Assembly (NCBI GenBank): GCA_012514445.1
Contig: JAAZAI010000292.1
Location: forward strand, 1 to 5,644
Length of the DNA stretch: 5,644 nucleotides
Reading direction: 5' to 3'
Source: Lentisphaerota bacterium
Lineage (GTDB): Bacteria; Verrucomicrobiota; Kiritimatiellia; RFP12; UBA3636
How positions within the stretch are numbered: the first letter of the stretch is position 1; every line of letters starts with the position of its first letter. Under the pieces are notes generated by a model. That model did no database searches and had not been told where the DNA came from. It was given only the letters and a program-made list of their open reading frames with translations. Both the position numbers and the translations under genes were made by a program. This document shows positions 1 through 5,644 of the stretch, piece after piece.

Positions 1-18
1 AAGTCTGAGATTACAGGA

Positions 19-63
19 TTGACATGATCGAGGAGTGGAGTTCAATCGTGTCAATCATGTCAA
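19..63. repeat. 10-bp inverted repeat with internal 9-nt tandem repeat
   Basis: TTGACATGAT at 19-28 is the exact reverse complement of ATCATGTCAA at 54-63, with a 25-nt loop. The right arm is part of a short tandem repeat: TCAATCGTG (42-50), TCAATCATG (51-59), then TCAA (60-63). The left arm could look like a perfect -35 box (TTGACA, 19-24), but no -10 box lies 16-18 bases downstream. There is no T-run after the right arm, so an intrinsic terminator is unlikely. The arms are exact in the sequence. The function is unknown, and it most likely belongs to the low-complexity intergenic material that continues to position 177. Confidence 0.6.
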
Positions 64-70
64 AAACAAG

Positions 71-177
71 GACTAAGAGTAGGAGTAAGTGTAACCGAAT
101 AAGTGTGGGATTAAGAGTGGGACTAAGTGTAAAAGACTAAGTGTAAATGGATGAAGTGTAGAAGATTGAGTGTGAAC
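71..177. repeat. degenerate short tandem repeat, TAAGWGT word, about 8 copies
   Basis: The word TAAGTGT or TAAGAGT starts at 74, 86, 100, 112, 124 and 138. One-mismatch copies start at 153 (GAAGTGT) and 167 (TGAGTGT). The spacing is 12 to 15 bases, and purine-rich spacers (RRRRG, then A-Y) separate the copies, giving a consensus near AYTAAGTGTRRRRG. The tract is AT-rich and G-rich on this strand and poor in C, quite unlike the GC-rich gene that follows. It ends just before the chosen tatD start, and the upstream alternative ATG at 151 lies inside it. No direct role is evident. It could be replication-slippage filler, a protein-binding array or a leader segment. Confidence 0.7.
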
Positions 178-186
178 GGCCCAACC

Positions 187-915
187 ATGAAACCCTACCA
201 CGATGCCCATGTCCACCTCCAGTCCTTCCCGGAGGCGATGCTGCCGGAGGTGATGGCGCGGGCCCGCGCGGCGGGCGTCGTTCGGTTCGGCTGTTGCGGC
301 ACGTCGCCGGCGGACTGGGATCGCGTCATCGCGATTGCGTCGTCAGAGCCCGGCGTCGAGCCTTCCTGCGGGCTCCATCCGTGGCACAGTGCGGACCCCG
401 CCGTCCCGGAGGACTGGCTGGAGCGGCTGGAGGCGCTGCTCGCGGCCCATCCCGGCCTCGGCGTCGGCGAGATCGGGCTGGACGCCCTGCGGCCGGATCT
501 CCAGGCGCAGATGCGGGCGTTCGCCGCCCAGCTCGCGCTGGCCGCGCGCGGGAATCGAGGCGTGGTCCTTCACTGCGTCCGGGCGCATGGCGAGATGGCC
601 GCTGCGCTGCGCCCCGTCGCGAAGTCGCTGCCGAGCATCCTGCTCCACGCCGCCTCGTGCTCTCCCGAGATCTGGCGCGAGTACGAACGGCTCGGCGCCT
701 GCGTCAGCCTCGGCCCCGCCGTCCTGAACCCCCGGGCGACGCGCGTCCGCGAGCTGGCGAGGATCGTTCCGGAGGACCGGCTGCTGTTCGAGACCGACTC
801 GCCCGACATGGCGGTCAACGGCTGCGCCGTGTCGGCGCTCGGCGGACGCAACGCCCCCGAGAATCTCCCACGAATCATCGCGGAAGTGAGGCGTCTCCGA
901 AATCCTGAATCCTGA
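187..915 (+). CDS. TatD-family metal-dependent hydrolase (putative deoxyribonuclease)
   Basis: The predicted 242-residue cytoplasmic TIM-barrel amidohydrolase has the full TatD motif set in order: DAHVH (metal ligands H8 and H10), GLHPW (62-66), GEIGLD (94-99, metal ligand E95), LHC (H129), LLHAASCSPE (H154), and LLFETDSP (199-206, catalytic and metal ligand D204). Known TatD proteins are Mg2+-dependent 3'-5' exonucleases or DNases, but many family members have no tested substrate, so the exact reaction is inferred. Length is slightly below the usual 255-265, partly through a shortened loop after GEIGLD. I chose ATG 187 because it places DxHxH at residue 6, as is usual. ATG 151 and GTG 172 are in frame but lie in the TAAGTGT repeat tract. 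No good ribosome binding site supports any of these starts. The C-terminal NPES and stop fall in a heptamer repeat. The gene converges on hicB with 22 bases between and no visible terminator. Confidence 0.9.
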   Translation: MKPYHDAHVHLQSFPEAMLPEVMARARAAGVVRFGCCGTSPADWDRVIAIASSEPGVEPSCGLHPWHSADPAVPEDWLERLEALLAAHPGLGVGEIGLDALRPDLQAQMRAFAAQLALAARGNRGVVLHCVRAHGEMAAALRPVAKSLPSILLHAASCSPEIWREYERLGACVSLGPAVLNPRATRVRELARIVPEDRLLFETDSPDMAVNGCAVSALGGRNAPENLPRIIAEVRRLRNPES

Positions 916-918
916 ACC
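901..918. repeat. AATCCTG heptamer tandem across the tatD stop
   Basis: AATCCTG occurs at 901-907 and 908-914 and is followed by the decaying copy AACC at 915-918. The tatD stop TGA (913-915) is formed within it. The repeat therefore encodes the last few residues of the hydrolase (NPES), suggesting that intergenic repeat sequence has supplied the C-terminus. It is short, so chance is possible. Confidence 0.45.
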
Positions 919-937
919 CTACCCTGCGTGATTCAAC

Positions 938-1321
938 TCACTTGGCTCGCACCCTTCCGTTCCGAGCCCCGTCTTTGCTCTTTTCTGGCCCAATTCCCTT
1001 GCTTAAAACATCCACACAGTATGAATTGAGGCTTTCACCGATGCGCAGGGATTCGAGATAGAGGGTTCGATGGAGATCTTTCCCGACACGGACCACGAAC
1101 TTGCCCGAAAACTCACGCCCGCTCGTCGCCGCCGGAAGCGGATCGCCGTCTTTTTGATAGTTCTGGATCCATTCCTCGACGACTTTGCAAAGCTCTTGAT
1201 AAACCTTGGCTTCATTCTTGCCATGAACGCCGCCCAGCATGAGCCCGGGACAGGTGCCGACATAGCACTTGTCTTCCTCGGACCATTCGACGATTTTCAG
1301 ATATTGATCGCTGGTTTTCAT
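938..1321 (-). CDS. hicB: HicB-family antitoxin with C-terminal ribbon-helix-helix domain
   Basis: This 127-residue protein is the antitoxin partner of the HicA toxin encoded just upstream. The N-terminal half (about 7-52) has the HicB partial RNase H fold signature: YLKIVEWSEEDKCYVGTCPGL-like strands, a loop, and helix EAKVYQELCKVVEEWI. This domain normally binds and masks HicA. Residues about 71-110 (FSGKFVVRVGKDLHRTLYLE, then SLRIGESLNSYCVDVLSKG) match an Arc-type ribbon-helix-helix: one strand, a helix, the turn 'GESLN' and a second helix. Such domains bind operator DNA as dimers, so autoregulation is expected. The last 17 residues are basic and charged and probably disordered. The start ATG overlaps the hicA stop by 4 bases (ATGA, 1321-1318), typical of translational coupling, and has a strong ribosome binding site. 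Base composition is near 50% GC against about 70% in the gyrase genes, consistent with transfer. It is convergent with tatD. Confidence 0.88.
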   Translation of the reverse strand: MKTSDQYLKIVEWSEEDKCYVGTCPGLMLGGVHGKNEAKVYQELCKVVEEWIQNYQKDGDPLPAATSGREFSGKFVVRVGKDLHRTLYLESLRIGESLNSYCVDVLSKGIGPEKSKDGARNGRVRAK

Positions 1322-1512
1322 TTTCCGATCTCCTTCAATGCCAAGGCCAACGCCTTCTCCTGATAGGGCTTTGCATCATCACCGGGTTTTCCGCTGAGCG
1401 TGATGTGGACGCCCGAGACATGCCTGAAATTCCGATGACTGCCTTTCCCGCCCCGATCCATGAATCCGGCGCGCAGCAACTCTTCAATCAGATTTCTGAC
1501 TTTCCTTGGCAT
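1318..1512 (-). CDS. hicA: HicA-family toxin, mRNA interferase
   Basis: The product is a 64-residue protein with the HicA double-stranded-RNA-binding-like fold. It has an N-terminal helix (PRKVRNLIEELLRAGF), the motif KGSHRNF (23-29) carrying the catalytic histidine H26, a strand VHITLSGKPGDDAKPY (35-50), and a C-terminal helix (51-62). Known HicA toxins cleave mRNA and tmRNA in the cytoplasm when HicB is degraded. The length is typical of the family (about 60-85), and the G-S-H motif is intact, so the toxin is probably active. It is the first gene of the operon, toxin before antitoxin, the usual hicAB order, and overlaps hicB by 4 bases. No Shine-Dalgarno lies upstream of the ATG at 1512. 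The predicted -10 box ends only 6 bases before that ATG, which suggests a leaderless or nearly leaderless message. Confidence 0.9.
   Translation of the reverse strand: MPRKVRNLIEELLRAGFMDRGGKGSHRNFRHVSGVHITLSGKPGDDAKPYQEKALALALKEIGK
1330..1335 (-). promoter_or_regulatory. ribosome binding site of hicB
   Basis: The minus strand reads AAGGAG here, 8 bases before the hicB ATG at 1321 and inside the 3' end of hicA. It is a strong Shine-Dalgarno match, in contrast with hicA, which has none. This fits antitoxin being translated more than toxin from the shared mRNA. Confidence 0.75.
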
Positions 1513-1515
1513 GTC

Positions 1516-1545
1516 GATATAGTACTATGATGATACTATGTTATC
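1516..1545. promoter_or_regulatory. candidate HicB operator (dyad and direct repeat)
   Basis: TACTATG occurs at 1523-1529 and 1534-1540, 11 bases apart, about one helical turn. ATAGTACTAT (1519-1528) is a perfect 10-bp palindrome. The outer halves also form an imperfect dyad: GATATAGTA (1516-1524) against the reverse complement of TACTATGTTATC (1534-1545), GATAACATAGTA. These elements cover the predicted -10 box and spacer of hicAB. Ribbon-helix-helix repressors such as the C-terminal domain of this HicB typically bind short repeated half-sites of this type. Binding itself is inferred. Confidence 0.5.
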
Positions 1546-1547
1546 AA
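1519..1547 (-). promoter_or_regulatory. putative sigma70-type promoter of hicAB
   Basis: On the minus strand the -35 box TTGATA (1547-1542, 5 of 6 consensus bases) is followed by a 17-base spacer and the -10 box TACTAT (1524-1519, 4 of 6). Transcription would begin about 6-7 bases later, at or next to the hicA ATG (1512). The region is AT-rich compared with its surroundings. The TATATC one to two bases further downstream is a poorer alternative -10. The call is by inspection only. Confidence 0.55.
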
Positions 1548-1574
1548 GAGTGAATTCGGAACGCCAAAGCTCAC

Positions 1575-1604
1575 GGGAGCGATTTCACTTCGTTGCATCG
1601 CCCC
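1575..1604. repeat. imperfect hairpin between hicAB and the yjbQ remnant
   Basis: GGG-A-GCGAT (1575-1583) pairs with ATCGCCCC (1597-1604), with one bulged A at 1578. Inside, CA/TG pairing (1586-1587 with 1594-1595) surrounds a TTCG-like loop. No T-run follows on either strand, so it is not a convincing intrinsic terminator. It lies exactly where homology to the yjbQ family begins to fail, so it may be part of the rearrangement junction or a small palindromic repeat element. Confidence 0.45.
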
Positions 1605-1611
1605 AAGAATT

Positions 1612-1806
1612 CAGGACAACCAGTACGCGCACAACGGCTTCGAGGACAATGCCGACGCCCACATGAAGCGTCAGATCATGGGTCGAGAGGTGGTGGTGGC
1701 GGTAACGGAAGGACGCCTGGACTTCGGCCCCTGGGAGCAGATTTTCTACGGCGAGTTCGACGGCCGGCGCCCGAAGCGGATCCTGATCAAGATCATCGGC
1801 GAATAA
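1612..1806 (+). pseudogene. yjbQ: C-terminal remnant of a YjbQ/UPF0047-family gene (5' truncated)
   Basis: Reading in the frame that ends at TAA 1804-1806 gives about 64 residues that match the C-terminal half of YjbQ (UPF0047) proteins: EDNADAH, then MGREVVVAVTEGRLDFG, then GPWEQIFYGEFDG, ending KRILIKIIGE. Full proteins are about 130-140 residues, so roughly the first half is missing. The family is a small cytoplasmic trimer fold with reported weak secondary thiamine-phosphate synthase activity; the true role is uncertain. The frame is open back to a stop at 1531, but residues upstream of about 1612 do not resemble the family. The first in-frame ATG (1663) would give only 47 residues. The remaining half is well conserved with no frameshift, so the truncation is probably recent. 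The hicAB module lies immediately upstream, on the other strand, in the place where the missing half should be. A short functional protein from 1663 is possible but unlikely. Confidence 0.8.
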
Positions 1807-1811
1807 AGACC

Positions 1812-1883
1812 GCGCGAGCTTGCTCGCACTGCGGCCAGAGGCGCATGCCCATGGCCGCACTCTCGCGCGCGCATGCTCGCGCG
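1812..1883. repeat. cluster of GC-rich palindromes, REP-like
   Basis: Three nested dyads lie just after the yjbQ stop. GCGAGC-TT-GCTCGC occupies 1814-1827. TGCGGCC (1830-1836) pairs with GGCCGCA (1853-1859) around a 16-base loop that itself contains the palindrome GCATGC. CGCGCG (1864-1869) pairs with CGCGCG (1878-1883). The first and last resemble each other (GCGCGAGC/GCTCGC and GCGCGCGC/GCTCGCGC), so the whole is an imperfect long dyad. It has no T-run. It could act as a transcription barrier between the yjbQ remnant and the gyrB promoter, or be a copy of a dispersed palindromic element. The rest of 1807-1902 shows no gene. Confidence 0.6.
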
Positions 1884-1902
1884 TGGGCGTGGATAATATT
1901 GT

Positions 1903-1931
1903 TTGCGTGTGCGCGACGGAAATGCTATATT
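1903..1931 (+). promoter_or_regulatory. putative extended -10 promoter of gyrB-gyrA
   Basis: The -35 box TTGCGT (1903-1908, 3 of 6) is followed by a 17-base spacer and TATATT (1926-1931, 5 of 6). TG-C immediately before (1923-1925) makes an extended -10 element. An A-run (1932-1938) follows. Transcription would start near 1938, giving a leader of about 55 bases with no clear hairpin. The placement argues against the in-frame upstream ATG at 1903, which would lie within the promoter. Gyrase promoters in several bacteria respond to supercoiling through the -10 region; whether this one does is not shown. Confidence 0.6.
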
Positions 1932-1979
1932 AAAAAAATTAGCGCAAAGGGGGAGAAAGGTCTTCTGCCGGCGCCGACG

Positions 1980-1985
1980 AAAGGG
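1980..1985 (+). promoter_or_regulatory. ribosome binding site of gyrB
   Basis: AAAGGG sits 7 bases before the ATG at 1993 and supports that start over the in-frame ATG at 1903, whose extra 30 residues (basic, with CRRRRKG) are not part of any GyrB domain and overlap the promoter. Confidence 0.6.
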
Positions 1986-1992
1986 CATTTTC

Positions 1993-4422
1993 ATGGGCGA
2001 TTCACGACAGGGCGCCGAAGGTTACGGAGCCGACAAGATCCAGGTTCTCGAGGGCATGGAGGCGGTCCGCAAGCGCCCGGCGATGTACATCGGCGACACG
2101 GTCGAGCGCGGCTACCACCACTGCGTCTACGAGGTCGTGGACAATTCGATCGACGAGGCGATGGCCGGCTATTGCACGCGCGTGGAGATCTCGCTCAACG
2201 CGGACGGCTCCTGCACGGTCCGGGACGACGGTCGCGGCATCCCGGTCGACATGCACCCCATCGAGCACAAGCCGGCGGTCGAAGTGGCGCTCACCGTGCT
2301 GCACGCGGGCGGCAAGTTCGGCGCCGGCGGCTACAAGGTCTCGGGCGGACTGCACGGCGTCGGCGTGTCCTGCGTGAACGCGCTGTCCGAGTGGATGGAG
2401 GTGGAGGTGCGGCGCAGCGGCAAGGTCCACCGCATCCGCTTCGCCAAGGGGCATGTCACCGAGCCGCTGCACGTCGTGGGCGAAACGCCGGAGACCGGCA
2501 CGACGGTGACGTTCTACCCGGACCACGAGATTTTCCAGTACCGCGGCTTCCAGTGGGACATCCTCGCGAAGCGCTTCAAGGAGCTTTCGTTCCTCAACCC
2601 CGGCGTCGTGATCGTCTTCGCGGAGGAGGCGACGGGCAAAAGGGAGACCTACGTCCACGAGGACGGCATCGTCGGCTACGTGAAGGCGATCAACGCGGGG
2701 CGCACGGTGCTCAACGACGACGTGATCGCGATGAAGGGCGAGAAGGACGGGATCAGCGTCGAAATCGCGATGCAGTACGTCGCGGAGAAATACGACGAGT
2801 CGATCTTCACCTTCGCGAACAACATCAACACGATCGAGGGCGGCACGCATCTCTCGGGCTTCCGTTCGGCGCTCACGCGCGTCGTCAACAACTACGCGCG
2901 CAACGCGAAGCTGCTCAAGGACAACGAGGAGGCGATGGCGGGCGAGGACATCCGCGAAGGCGTCACCTGCGTCATCAGCGTGAAGGTCCCCAACCCCCAG
3001 TTCGAGGGGCAGACGAAGACGAAGCTCGGCAACAACGAGGTCGAGGGCATCGTCAACAACCTCGTGGGCGAGGAGCTCAAGACGTTCTTCGACGAGAACC
3101 CCTCGGTCGCCCGCAAGCTCGTCGAGAAGTCGATCGACTCGGCGCGGGCGCGCATCGCGGCTCGCAAGGCGCGCGACCTGACGCGGCGCAAGGGCGCGCT
3201 GGAGGGCGGCGGGCTGCCGGGCAAGCTGGCGGACTGCTCCTGCCGCGACCCCGCGAAGTCCGAGCTCTTCCTCGTGGAGGGCGATTCGGCCGGCGGCTCG
3301 GCGAAGCAGGGCCGGGACCGCGCCACGCAGGCGATCCTGCCGTTGCGCGGCAAGGTGCTCAACGTCGAGAAGGCGCGTTTGGAGCGCATGCTCGCCAACC
3401 AGGAGATTCGCACGCTCATCACCGCCGTGGGCGGCGGCCTCGGGTCCGACTTCAACCCCGACAAGATCCGCTACCACAAGGTCGTCATCATGACCGATGC
3501 CGACGTGGACGGCGCGCACATCCGCACGCTCCTGCTCACGTTCTTCTACCGCCAGATGCGCCCCCTCATCGAGCGCGGCCACGTGTACCTCGCGCAGCCG
3601 CCGCTGTACCAGGTGAAGCGCAAGGGCCGGGAGGAGTACGTCGAGAGCGACGCGCTGCTCACGGCGAAGCTGCTGACGCTCGGCTGCGAGGAGTTCACGT
3701 TCACGTTCATGGACGGCGAGCGCAACATCCAGGGGCGGGGCATGGCGCCGCTGCTCGACGTGCTCGCCGCCGCGGAGGCCGTGTGCCAGCGGCTGGAGAA
3801 GCAGCACGTGGACATCGCCCGGTTCTTCGCCCTGCGCAACCCGGAGACCGGCGAGTTCCCGCACTTCCGCGTCATCGTGGACGTGGACGGCAATCCGCAG
3901 ACGCACTACGTCTTCACCTACGACGAGGCGAACGCGCTGAAGGCGGCGGCGGCCGAGGCGCTGCAGTGCCCGCCCGAGGATCTGGACGAGCCGGAGAACC
4001 CGGCGTTCACCTGCACCGAGATGCACACCTCGACGCAGCTCCGCCGGCAGATGGACACGCTCAACCAGGTGTTCGGCTTCGCGAAGGGCCAGTACTTCGG
4101 CAACGGCGCGCAGATCGGCGTGCTGGCCGATTCGTCGGGCGCGGAGACGCCGATCCACTCGCTCGTGGAGCTGCTGACGCTCGTGCGCGAGCGCGGACGC
4201 CGCGGCCTGACGATCCAGCGGTACAAGGGTCTCGGCGAAATGGACGCCGAGCAGCTCTTCGAGACGACGATGGATCCGAAGAACCGCAAGATGCTGCGCG
4301 TGGTGCTCGAGGACGCCGTCGAGGCGGACAAGATGTTCACCATGCTGATGGGCGACGAGGTCGCCCCACGCCGCAAATTCATCGAAGACCATGCGCTCAT
4401 GGTCAACAACCTGGACATCTGA
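1993..4422 (+). CDS. gyrB: DNA gyrase subunit B
   Basis: This 809-residue ATPase subunit of DNA gyrase works with GyrA in an A2B2 complex that introduces negative supercoils. The GHKL ATPase domain has E47 in YEVVDNSIDEA with N51, DDGRGIP (78-84) and GGLHGVG (118-124). The transducer carries QTKTKLGN (340-347), with the ATP-contacting lysine. The TOPRIM domain has LVEGDSAGG (427-435, E429) and the Mg2+ motif DADVDGAH (D502, D504, D506). The C-terminal tail has RYKGLGEM (743-750). E. coli GyrB is 804 residues and many others about 640. This one is the long kind, with roughly 165-190 extra residues between PPLYQVKRKGREEYVE (536-551) and RRGLTIQRYKGLGEM. That block keeps no catalytic motif; in E. 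coli the insert at this place contacts DNA and GyrA. Position 452 is R where E. coli has K447, a common natural variant. A promoter and ribosome binding site precede it, and gyrA follows after 39 bases. Confidence 0.97.
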   Translation: MGDSRQGAEGYGADKIQVLEGMEAVRKRPAMYIGDTVERGYHHCVYEVVDNSIDEAMAGYCTRVEISLNADGSCTVRDDGRGIPVDMHPIEHKPAVEVALTVLHAGGKFGAGGYKVSGGLHGVGVSCVNALSEWMEVEVRRSGKVHRIRFAKGHVTEPLHVVGETPETGTTVTFYPDHEIFQYRGFQWDILAKRFKELSFLNPGVVIVFAEEATGKRETYVHEDGIVGYVKAINAGRTVLNDDVIAMKGEKDGISVEIAMQYVAEKYDESIFTFANNINTIEGGTHLSGFRSALTRVVNNYARNAKLLKDNEEAMAGEDIREGVTCVISVKVPNPQFEGQTKTKLGNNEVEGIVNNLVGEELKTFFDENPSVARKLVEKSIDSARARIAARKARDLTRRKGALEGGGLPGKLADCSCRDPAKSELFLVEGDSAGGSAKQGRDRATQAILPLRGKVLNVEKARLERMLANQEIRTLITAVGGGLGSDFNPDKIRYHKVVIMTDADVDGAHIRTLLLTFFYRQMRPLIERGHVYLAQPPLYQVKRKGREEYVESDALLTAKLLTLGCEEFTFTFMDGERNIQGRGMAPLLDVLAAAEAVCQRLEKQHVDIARFFALRNPETGEFPHFRVIVDVDGNPQTHYVFTYDEANALKAAAAEALQCPPEDLDEPENPAFTCTEMHTSTQLRRQMDTLNQVFGFAKGQYFGNGAQIGVLADSSGAETPIHSLVELLTLVRERGRRGLTIQRYKGLGEMDAEQLFETTMDPKNRKMLRVVLEDAVEADKMFTMLMGDEVAPRRKFIEDHALMVNNLDI

Positions 4423-4450
4423 TCCGCCGCGCGGTTTTTCACCGGAGAAT

Positions 4451-4454
4451 AGGA
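4451..4454 (+). promoter_or_regulatory. ribosome binding site of gyrA
   Basis: AGGA lies 7 bases before the gyrA ATG (4462). A second candidate GGAG lies at 4444-4447 but is 14 bases away. The 39-base gyrB-gyrA gap contains no promoter or terminator that I can see, which supports a single transcript. Confidence 0.5.
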
Positions 4455-4461
4455 ATTTCCC

Positions 4462-5644
<1,183 letters not shown>

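Noticed and set aside
19..47. A promoter for tatD using the perfect TTGACA at 19-24
   Set aside because: No acceptable -10 box lies 16-18 bases downstream, and the hexamer is one arm of an inverted repeat.
71..177. A CRISPR array
   Set aside because: The repeats are 7-base words every 12-15 bases, far too short and variable for CRISPR repeats and spacers, and no cas gene is present.
916..937. An intrinsic terminator between the convergent tatD and hicB
   Set aside because: The 22 bases contain no stem-loop and no T-run on either strand.
1070..1363. A 97-codon plus-strand frame opposite hicB
   Set aside because: It is antisense to a recognisable HicB, with no ribosome binding site and no domain.
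1903..1992. A 30-residue N-terminal extension of GyrB from ATG 1903
   Set aside because: It overlaps the predicted promoter, has no ribosome binding site, and is not GyrB-like.
2002..4392. A 796-codon open frame on the minus strand opposite gyrB
   Set aside because: It is the mirror of a GC-rich coding gene: its product is dominated by R, A, L, V, H and D with no recognisable domain, and the plus strand encodes an unmistakable GyrB.

Overview
The window is a 5.6 kb piece of a bacterial chromosome. The core genes are GC-rich (60 bases counted in gyrB, 2221-2280, are 72% GC). A mid-GC toxin-antitoxin pair (961-1080 counted at 49%) sits between them. The order gyrB-gyrA, the long GyrB with a large insert, and the intergenic tracts built from short degenerate words (TAAGTGT, ATTGACATGAT, AATCCTG) remind me of the PVC group, especially Kiritimatiellota, Lentisphaerota or Verrucomicrobiota. 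That placement is an impression from recalled patterns, not a demonstrated one.

Layout. Positions 1-180 are an AT-rich intergenic stretch with a 10-bp inverted repeat and about eight degenerate copies of a TAAGWGT word. A TatD-family metal-dependent hydrolase (187-915, +) follows, with its stop codon inside a small heptamer repeat. Convergent to it, 22 bases away, is a hicA-hicB type II toxin-antitoxin operon (1512 back to 938, - strand). It has a recognisable promoter, a dyad that could be the HicB operator, and an apparently leaderless hicA. Behind it lie a short hairpin (1575-1604) and the C-terminal half of a yjbQ-family gene (about 1612-1806, +). The first half of that gene is absent, so it is called a truncated pseudogene. 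Positions 1807-1890 hold a cluster of GC-rich palindromes. A sigma70-like extended -10 promoter (1903-1931) then drives the gyrase genes.

gyrB (1993-4422) and gyrA (4462 to beyond the window end) encode the two subunits of DNA gyrase and are separated by 39 bases, so they are probably one operon. GyrB supplies the ATPase and TOPRIM metal site. GyrA supplies the DNA-cleaving tyrosine. Both have all the catalytic residues examined. The visible part of gyrA is 394 codons.

I found no clearly undescribed system. The most interesting area is the accessory patch 916-1890: a toxin-antitoxin module of different base composition next to a gene fragment and two hairpin elements, wedged between housekeeping genes. 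It looks like an insertion-and-deletion scar.
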